A stretch of 64,000 nt of DNA, from positions 992,001 through 1,056,000 of the forward strand of contig NZ_FNON01000003.1 of assembly GCF_900107045.1 (NCBI RefSeq), given 5' to 3'. The position numbers and the translations under genes were made by a program. Positions 42,778 to 50,294 of this stretch are shown here, in pieces (position 1 is the stretch's first letter; each line of letters begins with the position of its first letter). Source of the DNA: Amycolatopsis xylanica. Its GTDB lineage: Bacteria > Actinomycetota > Actinomycetes > Mycobacteriales > Pseudonocardiaceae. The notes beneath the pieces were generated by a model. The model ran no database searches. It was not told where the DNA came from and saw only the letters and a program-made list of their open reading frames with translations.

Positions 42778-44244
42778 GTGGCAGAGCAGCCCGAACCCGA
42801 CTTGCTGCGCGACCCGGAGTCCTACGCGCGGCTGCTGCGCCATGTCCACGAAGCCGTGCTTTCGGGCGTTCCCGCTCCCCGCTCGCCACGGTCGGTGATC
42901 TCGCAGTCCTGGGACCGTTCGCTCGCCGCGCGCGTCGACCCCGACGCGATGCGCCCGCCGCTGGTGTACGGCGCGGCGGAGCTGCGTGCCGTGCGCGACG
43001 AACATCCGCTGGCGCCGGTGCTCCCCCTGCTTCGCCAGACCTTGGTGAGCATCGCCGACGACGCCGAGCACATGATGATCATCACCGACGTCGACGGCCT
43101 CATCCTGTGGCGCGAGGGCGCGAACGCCGTGCTCCACCGCGCCGAGGGCGTCCAGCTCACCGAGGGCACCCGATGGAGCGAGGAGGCGATCGGCACCAAC
43201 GCCATGGGCACGTCACTGGCCACCGGCGAGCCGGTGCAGATCTACTCCGCGGAACATCTCGTGCGCGCGTATCACGCGTGGACCTGCGCGGCGGCGCCCG
43301 TGCGGGACCCGGAAACGGGGCTGCTGCTGGGTTCCATCGACGTCAGCGGCCCGCTGCGCACGGTCCACCCTGCCATGCTCGCGCTCGTCACGGCCGCCGC
43401 GCAACTCGCCGAAGGCCAGTTGCGCGCCCAGCTCGCGGTGCGCGAAGAACGCTTGCGCCGTAACAACATGCGCCACCTCGAAGCACTTCGCGGAGAGGCG
43501 GGCGCATTGCTCTCGGCCACCGGCCGGGTGCTCGCCAGCGAATCCTGTGGCGACCTTCCGTCCACAGTGGACATCAGGCGCACCGGCGGCGCGATCACGC
43601 TGCCCGACGGCAGGCTCGGCGCGGTCGAGCCACTCGACGAGGGTTTCCTGCTCAGGCTGCGCACCCGCGCGCCACGTCAGCGGCCGAAGCTGGCGCTGGA
43701 GTTCCTGACCGACGGCGCGCCGTCCATCGCGGTCGACGGCCGCGAGATCCCGTTCACCTTGCGGCACGCGGAAATCCTGATCCTGCTGGCACTGCACCCC
43801 GCCGGCCTCAGCGCGGAACGGCTCGCGCTGCTGCTGTACGGCGACGCGGGAAACCCGGTGACCGTGCGCGCCGAGATCCACCGGTTGCGCGCCCAGCTCG
43901 GCGACGTGGTGCGTACCCGGCCGTATCGCCTCGCCGCCGACGTCGACGCCGATTTCCTGCGCGCCAGAACGGCTTTACGCCAGGGAACCGACGCGGCCAA
44001 GACGTTCCGCGGTCCCCTGCTCCCCGAATCCGAAGCGCCCGCCGTGCTGGAGGAGCGCGAGTCGCTGACGGCGTCGGTCCGGCGCGTGGCGCTCACCGGC
44101 CGGAATCCCGAATCACTTTGGTCGTTCTGGGAGACCTCGTGCGGCGTCGACGACCTGGAGATCGTCGACGCCTTGTGCGACCTGCTCCCCGATGACGATC
44201 CGCGGCGCGCGGTCGTTCTCACGCATCGAGCGCGTCTGCGGTGA
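42778..44244 (+). CDS. GAF-domain transcriptional regulator with C-terminal winged helix
   Basis: 488 aa. The N-terminal region (YARLLRHVHEAVLSGVPAPRSPRSVISQSWDRSL) and the GAF domain (about residues 85-220, LVSIADDAEHMMIITDVDGLILWREG...GTRWSEEAIGTNAMGTSLATGEPVQI) match AcoR-type sensors. There is no sigma-54 AAA domain. Instead the C-terminal ~190 residues carry a winged-helix-like segment (FTLRHAEILILLALHPAGLSAERLALLLYG...VRAEIHRLRAQLG). It probably senses an alcohol or aldehyde and controls the divergent ALDH-DUF779 operon. GTG 42778. It overlaps the convergent membrane gene by 26 nt. Confidence 0.88.
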   Translation: MAEQPEPDLLRDPESYARLLRHVHEAVLSGVPAPRSPRSVISQSWDRSLAARVDPDAMRPPLVYGAAELRAVRDEHPLAPVLPLLRQTLVSIADDAEHMMIITDVDGLILWREGANAVLHRAEGVQLTEGTRWSEEAIGTNAMGTSLATGEPVQIYSAEHLVRAYHAWTCAAAPVRDPETGLLLGSIDVSGPLRTVHPAMLALVTAAAQLAEGQLRAQLAVREERLRRNNMRHLEALRGEAGALLSATGRVLASESCGDLPSTVDIRRTGGAITLPDGRLGAVEPLDEGFLLRLRTRAPRQRPKLALEFLTDGAPSIAVDGREIPFTLRHAEILILLALHPAGLSAERLALLLYGDAGNPVTVRAEIHRLRAQLGDVVRTRPYRLAADVDADFLRARTALRQGTDAAKTFRGPLLPESEAPAVLEERESLTASVRRVALTGRNPESLWSFWETSCGVDDLEIVDALCDLLPDDDPRRAVVLTHRARLR

Positions 44245-45139
44245 CCTCGCGTTCCCGGCTGCCCAGGATGAGCAGCGGCAGCAACGCCGCCAGCGCGATC
44301 GCCAGCTCAGCCGCCCCGACCAGCAGATAGCCCGAATTCGGACCGAAGAACGCGAGCACGTCCGCCAGCGAAAGCGCCCGGAGCACCACCAGGGTCCAGC
44401 CGACCACGACCAGCGTGAGCGTGGTGGACAGCAGCCGGGCCGCGGGCACGGCCAGATGCCCGATCGTCGCGCAGAACCAGATCAGCGAGTAGATCGTGAT
44501 CGCGTCCCAGACCCCCGCCTCGAGCCTGATCCAGCCGAGCATGGGCAGCAGTTCGAGCGCGACCCCCGCGATCAGCGCCAGCAGCCACGGCCGCTGCGGC
44601 GTCGGCTGCGCCTCACGATGGAACGCGGCCAGCCCGAGCACCAGGCCCGCGTTGATCAGCACCTGGCTCCAGCCGCCGAACAGGAACGCGGGCTCGCCAG
44701 CGAAGAACTTCCCGGTGGCCACGACGGCTTCGTAGATCGAGTACCCGAAGCCGACGACCGCGAGCCCTCGCCCGATCCAGACCTGCCCGAAGAGCACCGC
44801 GAAGAACGCGCCGAGCCAGGGCGCCGCGGTCCAGTTCGTCACCATGCCCGCCGCGTTGACGAGCAGACCTATCAGCACGACCGTTCGTACAGCCGCACCC
44901 CAAGCGACCGAGCGCGTGGGAGCCGAACCACCGCCGAGCCGCAGCCGGAGCGAGAGCGCGGCCACGCTCATGACCTCGCCGAAGCTCGGCCGGCCGTGCT
45001 CCTCGACGAACTCCGGATCCTCCTGGCCCGCCAGCTCGGTCGCGAGATAGGTCGCGACCATGTCCTCGGCCCACTTCTCCCAGTACCACAGGGGCAGCAG
45101 CCTCAGCAGGTACCGATACCGGTCTTCCAGCGTCTTCAT
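44219..45139 (-). CDS. Multi-pass membrane protein coupled to PadR
   Basis: 306 aa with a cytoplasmic N-terminal helix (LEDRYRYLLRLLPLWYWEKWAEDMVATYLATEL) typical of actinobacterial PadR-linked membrane proteins, then about seven hydrophobic helices. The ATG overlaps the PadR TGA (ATGA), so expression is coupled and likely repressed by it. No transport motif is visible; it may be a stress-related membrane protein or permease-like accessory. Confidence 0.82.
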   Translation of the reverse strand: MKTLEDRYRYLLRLLPLWYWEKWAEDMVATYLATELAGQEDPEFVEEHGRPSFGEVMSVAALSLRLRLGGGSAPTRSVAWGAAVRTVVLIGLLVNAAGMVTNWTAAPWLGAFFAVLFGQVWIGRGLAVVGFGYSIYEAVVATGKFFAGEPAFLFGGWSQVLINAGLVLGLAAFHREAQPTPQRPWLLALIAGVALELLPMLGWIRLEAGVWDAITIYSLIWFCATIGHLAVPAARLLSTTLTLVVVGWTLVVLRALSLADVLAFFGPNSGYLLVGAAELAIALAALLPLLILGSREREVTADALDA

Positions 45140-45477
45140 GCCGTTCCCCCCTGTGCGCGCCACGCCCCGAGCCGGAGTTCGGCCGCGCGCGCGTTGGCCG
45201 CCTGACGGGCCGCTTCGGCCGCGACGGCCTGCCGCCCGGAATCGGTGATCCGGTAGTACCGCCGCAGCCGCCCCTGCTCGACCTCTTCGCGGTCGAGCTC
45301 GACCTGTCCCTCCCCGGTCAGCCGGTCGAGCGCGCCGTACAAGGTCCCCACCTTGAGCCGGACCCGCCCCTCGGAGAGCTCCTCGACCTCCCCGACGATG
45401 CCGTAGCCATGCCGCGGCTCGCCGACGAGCGCCGTGAGGATGAAGAACGCCTGTTCCGTCATCGTCCGTCCTGCCAT
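45136..45477 (-). CDS. PadR family regulator (short form)
   Basis: 113 aa: winged helix TEQAFFILTALVGEPRHGYGIVGEVEELSEGRVRLKVGTLYGALDRLTGEGQVE plus one C-terminal helix, the PadR-s2/LmrR size. ATG 45477 is the first usable start; ATG 45462 (MTEQ) is also possible. The operon with the membrane gene is preceded by the perfect dyad at 45486-45506, 8 nt from the start, which argues for autorepression. Confidence 0.92.
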   Translation of the reverse strand: MAGRTMTEQAFFILTALVGEPRHGYGIVGEVEELSEGRVRLKVGTLYGALDRLTGEGQVELDREEVEQGRLRRYYRITDSGRQAVAAEAARQAANARAAELRLGAWRAQGGTA

Positions 45478-45485
45478 GGCCGTGA

Positions 45486-45506
45486 ATATATCGGAAGCCG
45501 ATATAT
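45486..45506. promoter_or_regulatory. PadR operator ATATATCGG-N3-CCGATATAT
   Basis: A perfect 9-bp inverted repeat with a 3-nt spacer, strikingly AT-rich in this genome, ends 8 nt upstream of the PadR start. This is the expected place and shape for an autoregulatory PadR site. Confidence 0.75.
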
Positions 45507-45522
45507 CTTGCCAAGGCGAGTA

Positions 45523-45555
45523 GACACTGTCTACCGAAGTTTGATAAACAGTGTC
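45523..45555. promoter_or_regulatory. GACACTGT...ACAGTGTC dyad before SGNH gene 1
   Basis: Perfect 8-bp arms at 45523-45530 and 45548-45555 with 17 nt between, 28 nt upstream of the SGNH hydrolase ATG. The same octamer ACAGTGTC recurs at 46989-46996 before the second SGNH gene, so a shared regulator is plausible. Confidence 0.5.
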
Positions 45556-45582
45556 CTCCAGGTGAACGGAAAGAGAACGGCA

Positions 45583-46380
45583 ATGGGCTACCGCAGGTTC
45601 GTCGCACTCGGCGACAGTTGCACCGAAGGACTCGACGACCATCACCCCGAGAACGGGCTCTTCCGTGGCTGGGCGGACTTCGTGGCGGGCAGGATGTCAC
45701 TGCTCGAACCCGACTTCCGGTACGCCAACCTGGGCGTCCGCGGCAGACGGCTCGACCAGATCACCGCGGAGCAGATGCCGACAGCGGCCGAGCTGAAGCC
45801 GGACCTGATCGCCCTGTTCGGCGGCGGCAACGACGTCATGTCCTCCGGCTGGGACGCCAGGACCGTCGCGCGCCGCGTCGACGCGGCCATCAGCCAGGCG
45901 ACCTCGATCGCACCCGACGTCGTGGTGTTCACCTTGAGCGACATCGCCGAGCGCATGCCGTTCGGGAGCCGCATGCGTCCCCGCATCGAAGCGCTGAACG
46001 ACGCCATCCGCGAAGCCGCGGTCAGCTACGGCGCGCGGCTCGTCGACCTGTGGCCGGACGAGGCCGTCAGCGACTCCCGCTACTTCGGGCCGGACCGGCT
46101 GCACCTGTCCGAACTCGGGCACCTGCGGCTCGCCGCGCATCTGCTGGCGAAGCTCGGCCTGCCCTTTGAGCAGTCCTGGCTCGAACCACTGCCCGGCACC
46201 CCGTCGCGGCCGACCTGGCGCGAAGACCTCCACTGGTTTCGCCACCAGGTGCTGCCCGTGGCCATCACCAGGACTCGGAACCGCATGATCGGCCGCTCGC
46301 CCGGCGACGGCTTCCTTCCGAAGCGCCCGCAGCTGCTCCCCGTCGAAGGCACCCCCGCGTGGATACCCGGGAACGCCTGA
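45583..46380 (+). CDS. SGNH/GDSL hydrolase 1
   Basis: 265-aa cytoplasmic esterase/lipase-like protein without a signal peptide. Block I is FVALGDSCTEGLDD (nucleophile Ser12), block II NLGVRGRRLDQI, block III FGGGNDVMSSGWD and block V DRLHLSELGHLRLA (catalytic Asp/His). The C-terminal extension ending SPGDGFLPKRPQLLPV is shared with the paralogue at 47052. ATG 45583. It overlaps the next TetR gene by 22 nt. Substrate unknown. Confidence 0.92.
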   Translation: MGYRRFVALGDSCTEGLDDHHPENGLFRGWADFVAGRMSLLEPDFRYANLGVRGRRLDQITAEQMPTAAELKPDLIALFGGGNDVMSSGWDARTVARRVDAAISQATSIAPDVVVFTLSDIAERMPFGSRMRPRIEALNDAIREAAVSYGARLVDLWPDEAVSDSRYFGPDRLHLSELGHLRLAAHLLAKLGLPFEQSWLEPLPGTPSRPTWREDLHWFRHQVLPVAITRTRNRMIGRSPGDGFLPKRPQLLPVEGTPAWIPGNA

Positions 46381-46904
46381 TCTCGAGCGCGACGACCCTC
46401 CTCACCGAGGAAGGGGTCGACGCGGTCACCCTGCGCGGCATCGCCAAGGCCACCGGCGTATCCCACGGCGCGCCGCTCCGGCATTTCGCCGGGCGCGCGC
46501 AGCTGCTCTCGGCGGTCGCGTCAAACGGGTTCGAAGCACTGCGCCACCGCTTCGACGACGTGCTGCCCGGACCGCCGCGCGAACGGCTGCTGGCGGCGTG
46601 CCGGAGTTACGTCGAGTTCTCGCGGGCCGCCCCGTCGATGTTCGCGCTGATGTTCCGGCACGACCTGCTCGACCACGAAGACCCCGTGCTCGCCAGGCTG
46701 ACGGCGGAGACGTTCGACAGCTTCGGTGAGCTCGTGGCCGCCGCCCAGCACGAAGGCTGGCGCGTCGACACGGATGCCCAGGCGCTCACCGCCGCGCTCT
46801 GGTCGGCGCTCTACGGCGTCGCCGAGCTGGGACTTTGGGGCGGAACCGGCAACGCGAGCCTGATCGAGACCCTCGAAACCACGCTGGAAGCCTTCTTCGG
46901 CTGA
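46359..46904 (+). CDS. TetR family regulator between two SGNH hydrolases
   Basis: 181 aa. HTH TRERLISSATTLLTEEGVDAVTLRGIAKATGVSHGAPLRHFAGRAQLLSAV; the C-terminal half (AAPSMFALMFRHDLLDHEDP...ALWSALYGVAELGLWGG) fits the WHG-type TetR ligand domain. The GTG start lies inside the last codons of SGNH gene 1, so they are cotranscribed and coupled. It probably controls one or both flanking hydrolases. Confidence 0.9.
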   Translation: MDTRERLISSATTLLTEEGVDAVTLRGIAKATGVSHGAPLRHFAGRAQLLSAVASNGFEALRHRFDDVLPGPPRERLLAACRSYVEFSRAAPSMFALMFRHDLLDHEDPVLARLTAETFDSFGELVAAAQHEGWRVDTDAQALTAALWSALYGVAELGLWGGTGNASLIETLETTLEAFFG

Positions 46905-46974
46905 CCGCCACAGTTCAGGAGAAGCGGGGCGCTGAGACCCAGCTCACTCTGAACATAGGGGTGCCACAGGGGTG

Positions 46975-47018
46975 CTGTGCTCTGGAGCACAGTGTCTCAA
47001 CCCTGATATACGTATGTA
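46975..47018. promoter_or_regulatory. Dyads upstream of SGNH gene 2
   Basis: CTGTGCTC-TG-GAGCACAG (46975-46992) overlaps ACAGTGTC (46989-46996). A second, AT-rich element TATACGTATGTA (47007-47018) follows. They lie 34-77 nt before the ATG at 47052 and are candidate sites for the neighbouring TetR. Confidence 0.5.
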
Positions 47019-47051
47019 TTACACAAGTGGCACAGTGGAAAGAGGTCACCA

Positions 47052-47873
47052 ATGAGCTACCACCGATTCGTTGCGCTGGGCGACTCCTGCACCGAGGGCT
47101 TGGACGACCCGCACCCCTTCAACGGGCAGTACCGTGGCTGGGCCGACTTCGTCGCCGGGCGCCTCGCGCTGGACGAGGCCGACTTCCGGTACGCGAACCT
47201 GGGGGTACGCGGACGCCGCCTCGACCACATGCTGTTCGAACAGATCCCCGTCGCGGAGACGATGCGCCCTGACGTGATCTGCCTCTTCGGCGGCGCGAAC
47301 GACGTGATGGCGGGCATCTACGACGAGCGCACGGTCGCACGCCGCGTCGACGCCGTCTACCGCGCGGCCACCTCGATCTGCCAGGACGTCGTCGTCTTCA
47401 CGCTCCCCGACGTGGCCGCCAGGATGCCGCTGGGCAAGCGCATGCGCCCGCGCATCGAGGCACTCAACGACGCCATCCGCGAGTCCGCGGTCAGCTACGG
47501 CGCGCGGCTCATCGACCTTTGGCCGGACACCTCCGTCAACGACTCCCGCTACTTCGGCGCCGACCGGCTGCACCTGTCCGAGCCGGGTCACCGCAGGCTC
47601 GCCGCCTACACATTGACCAAGCTCGGCATCTCGTTCCCGTCGTCCTGGCTGACCGAGTTCGACGGCACCGCGCCGCAGCCGACATTCGGCGAGAACGCGA
47701 GCTGGGTGTGCAAGCGCGTGCTGCCGCTGGCCGCCCGCCGGGTCAAGAACCGCCTCACCGGCAGCGAGCCCGGCGACGGCATCAGCCCGCGCCGTCCCGA
47801 ACTCCGCCCGGTCCTGCCTTCGGAGACCGCCGTCCCGTTCCACTCGTTCCGCCCGGAACTGTTCGCGGCATGA
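47052..47873 (+). CDS. SGNH/GDSL hydrolase 2 (paralogue of gene 1)
   Basis: 273 aa, clearly paralogous to SGNH gene 1 over its whole length: FVALGDSCTEGLDDPHPFNGQYRGWADFVAGRLAL, Ser12, FGGANDVMAGIYDERTVARRVDAVY, RYFGADRLHLSEPGHRRLA, and a C-terminal SEPGDGISPRRPEL. There is no signal peptide. ATG 47052 follows AAAGAGG. A strong terminator follows, so the three-gene unit ends here. Substrate unknown; a lipid or acyl ester is likely. Confidence 0.92.
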   Translation: MSYHRFVALGDSCTEGLDDPHPFNGQYRGWADFVAGRLALDEADFRYANLGVRGRRLDHMLFEQIPVAETMRPDVICLFGGANDVMAGIYDERTVARRVDAVYRAATSICQDVVVFTLPDVAARMPLGKRMRPRIEALNDAIRESAVSYGARLIDLWPDTSVNDSRYFGADRLHLSEPGHRRLAAYTLTKLGISFPSSWLTEFDGTAPQPTFGENASWVCKRVLPLAARRVKNRLTGSEPGDGISPRRPELRPVLPSETAVPFHSFRPELFAA

Positions 47874-47884
47874 ACCACACCGCG

Positions 47885-47938
47885 CGGACGCCTCTTTCGG
47901 CACTCTGAGGAGCTCCGGAAGAGGCGTCCGAACTTTTT
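47885..47938 (+). terminator. Intrinsic terminator after SGNH gene 2
   Basis: 16-nt arms CGGACGCCTCTTTCGG and CCGGAAGAGGCGTCCG (one G:T pair) with a 14-nt loop are followed by AACTTTTT. It begins 11 nt after the stop codon. Confidence 0.9.
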
Positions 47939-48010
47939 CTCCGGCGGCATGTCACATCCGCGCGGCGGGATCCGTCGAGGCCATGAGACCACCTGAAACT
48001 GGAGGAAATC

Positions 48011-48469
48011 ATGGAAGCACGGATGAAGAACCCCGCGATGGTCCTGCCGGACGCGATGAAGGGCATCCAGAACCTGTTCAAGGCCATGAACTCGAGCACC
48101 GTCTCGCAGACCACGATGGAGCTGGTCCACCTGCGGGCCAGCCAGATCAACGGGTGCAGCGCGTGCGTGTACGGCGGGCTCGCGAGCGCCAGGAAGGCGG
48201 GCGAGACCGACGAGCGCCTGGGCATGGTGGCCGTGTGGCGTGAGTCCCCGCTCTTCACCGACGAGGAGCGTGCGGCGCTCGCGCTGGCCGAATGCGCGAC
48301 GCGGCTGGCCGACCGGTCGTCTGACGCGGTGTCCGACGAGCTGTGGGACGAGCTCACCAGCCACTTCGACGAGGGGCAGATCTCGGCCCTCATCCTGATG
48401 GTCGCGACGACGAACCTGTTCAACCGTATCAACGCCGTGACCAAGACGCCTGCGGGCGCGACCTGGTGA
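48011..48469 (+). CDS. AhpD/carboxymuconolactone-decarboxylase family protein
   Basis: 152-aa all-helical protein with the AhpD-type CxxC: LVHLRASQINGCSACVYGG. In most relatives the residue four after the second Cys is a His that serves as proton relay (CxxCxxxH). Here it is Gly, so peroxidase activity may be reduced or different. SPLFTDEERAALALAE and FDEGQISALILMVATTNLFNRI are typical of the family. ATG 48011 has GGAGG upstream. It lies tail to tail with nadR, 1 nt apart. Confidence 0.9.
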   Translation: MEARMKNPAMVLPDAMKGIQNLFKAMNSSTVSQTTMELVHLRASQINGCSACVYGGLASARKAGETDERLGMVAVWRESPLFTDEERAALALAECATRLADRSSDAVSDELWDELTSHFDEGQISALILMVATTNLFNRINAVTKTPAGATW

Positions 48470-48470
48470 G

Positions 48471-49511
48471 CTAGCCGAGCGGCGGGGCGAGGATCCATCC
48501 CTTGGCCAGCAAGGCATCGCAAGCCTGGACGGCCGTGCGCAGGCGTTCGTCCAGGCTGCCGGTCAGCCGCAGCCACGGCACGCCGGTGGTGCCGAGCAGC
48601 TCGGCGAACCGGGCGGTCATCCACGGCCGGATGTCTTCGCCGTCCCGCAGCCCGTCGTCCTCGAAGGGGACATCCTCGTGGTCGGTGAGTAGATACAGCG
48701 CGGGTTTCCGGTTCGACACCAGGGAAGTCGACCCGAGATAGCGCTCTTCCCACACTCGGGTCGCGAAAGAATCCGTGTCACAGAAGAGAAGCGGACCACC
48801 GCGCCCGGCGGCGGCGTCTTCGGCGGCGTTCTGGTGTTTGGCGACCATGGCGAAGTCTTCGGCCTCCCAACGGAGGTCGAAGACGGTCGCCGCCGGGTCG
48901 GCCGCGCGGGCCCTCGCGAGTTTCAGCTCGGTGTACTCGCGGCCGTACTCCGGCACCCATTCGGCGCCATAGTGCTCCGCGAGCGCACGGGAAACCGTTG
49001 TGGTCCCTGAGGATTCCGCGCCGAGCACGACCACCCGCCTGGCGAACCACGCCCGCACCGACGGCGCCAGGAACTCCCACTGGCCAGCCGGATCCGCACG
49101 CACGGCGGTCCCCGAAACCGGCACCGACGCGCGATCGAGGTCGACGACCACGGACGTCGCGTCGAACCGGCGGGCCAATTCGGTGCCATACGATTCGGAG
49201 GTGAACACGGCGTCGACGACGTCCCCGCCGAGCGCCTCACGGAAGATCGCGCAGTGGATCTCCCAGACGTCCGGATCGTCGTAGTCGGTCGCGTGCTCGT
49301 CCATCGTGCCGACCACGCGAACCCAAGGCGTGTCAGCGTGTTCCGCACGCAACCAGGCCACCCTGTCCGCCAGCGGGATGGACTCCACTGTGGACGCGCA
49401 CGCGATCACCGTCACCTGCTCGCAGCGCTCCGCCGCCGCCCTGATGAGGTGATGGTGACCGAGGTGCGGCGGATAGAACTTCCCGATCACCATGCCGTGC
49501 GCGAACTTCAC
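48471..49511 (-). CDS. nadR: NadR-type NMN adenylyltransferase / ribosylnicotinamide kinase
   Basis: Bifunctional NAD salvage enzyme. The N-terminal nucleotidyltransferase domain begins HGMVIGKFYPPHLGHHHLIRAA, containing the (H/T)xGH motif, with VSGTAVRADP later. The C-terminal kinase domain begins VVVLGAESSGTTTVSRALAEHYGAEWVPEYGREY. The P-loop Lys of GxxxxGK[ST] is replaced by Thr (GAESSGTTT). There is no regulator HTH. GTG 49511 overlaps the pnuC TGA (GCGTGA), so NadR is coupled to the transporter: PnuC brings in nicotinamide riboside and NadR phosphorylates and adenylates it. Confidence 0.92.
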   Translation of the reverse strand: MKFAHGMVIGKFYPPHLGHHHLIRAAAERCEQVTVIACASTVESIPLADRVAWLRAEHADTPWVRVVGTMDEHATDYDDPDVWEIHCAIFREALGGDVVDAVFTSESYGTELARRFDATSVVVDLDRASVPVSGTAVRADPAGQWEFLAPSVRAWFARRVVVLGAESSGTTTVSRALAEHYGAEWVPEYGREYTELKLARARAADPAATVFDLRWEAEDFAMVAKHQNAAEDAAAGRGGPLLFCDTDSFATRVWEERYLGSTSLVSNRKPALYLLTDHEDVPFEDDGLRDGEDIRPWMTARFAELLGTTGVPWLRLTGSLDERLRTAVQACDALLAKGWILAPPLG

Positions 49512-50140
49512 GCCACCACCGGCTCCTTCGCCAGCGCGCGCCGCCAGCTGTGCAGGCCGTTCACGCACAGGCACAGGAAGATCACGTAGACCACGGCCGT
49601 GACCCACAGTCCTTTGTAGCCGTAAAGCGGGATGTACAGCACGTCCGCGGCGATCCAGAACCACCACGACTCCAGTAGCTTGCGCGTCTGACCGTAGGTC
49701 GCGAGCAGCGAAAGGACGGTCGTGGCCGCATCCCACCACGGAACGGTCGAGTCGGTCGCGTGCGCCAGCAGCGCCCAGAGCCCCACGGTCCCGGCGACCC
49801 CGCCGACGGCCAGCCCGATCCACTCGCCGGACCGAGTCCGGCGCACCGGCAGCGCGCCGCGGTCCTTTCCACCGAACAGCCAGTTCCACCAGCCGTAGAG
49901 CGCGAGCACGACGTAGACGACCTGGAGTCCCGCGTCGGCGTAGAGCCCCGCCGTGGTGAACAGCAGCAGGAACGCGAGGTTGTTGGCGATGCCGATCGGC
50001 CAGTTCCAGAGGTTCTGCCTGGCCACCAGCCAGACACACCAGACGCCGGTGACCGCGCCGATGAGTTCGATGACGGAGACCGGGGCGCCGAAGATCCGGA
50101 ACGCTTCGGCGTTGAACCAGGAGACGAGGAGGTCGAACAC
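49508..50140 (-). CDS. pnuC: Nicotinamide riboside transporter PnuC
   Basis: 210-aa inner-membrane facilitator with about seven helices. Family motifs are ARQNLWNWPIGIANNLAF (substrate-site Trp and Asn), ALYGWWNWLFGG and TYGQTRKLLESWWFWIAADVLYIPLYGYKGL. GTG 50140. It forms a two-gene operon with nadR. A CRP-like dyad lies 36-51 nt upstream, in the region shared with the divergent DUF1996 gene. Confidence 0.95.
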   Translation of the reverse strand: MFDLLVSWFNAEAFRIFGAPVSVIELIGAVTGVWCVWLVARQNLWNWPIGIANNLAFLLLFTTAGLYADAGLQVVYVVLALYGWWNWLFGGKDRGALPVRRTRSGEWIGLAVGGVAGTVGLWALLAHATDSTVPWWDAATTVLSLLATYGQTRKLLESWWFWIAADVLYIPLYGYKGLWVTAVVYVIFLCLCVNGLHSWRRALAKEPVVA

Positions 50141-50175
50141 CTCGCGAGTATTTCCCGTCTCTCACTCCATGCGAA

Positions 50176-50191
50176 TGTGACCCGCGTCACC
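50176..50191. promoter_or_regulatory. CRP/GlxR-like site between pnuC and DUF1996 gene
   Basis: TGTGACCCGCGTCACC keeps TGTGA-N6-TCAC with one mismatch and is a GTGAC/GTCAC dyad. It lies 36 nt before the pnuC start and about 104 nt before the DUF1996 start. A second dyad, GTTGT-N5-ACAAC, is at 50248-50262. Confidence 0.5.
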
Positions 50192-50294
50192 CAGACGGCG
50201 GCTTGTTTCAGACATCCGGGGAGCTGTGTCATAAACCAGGCCTATTTGTTGTTCGCGACAACTTAACCGCCGGCTTCACAACGAGGAGGAGCCC

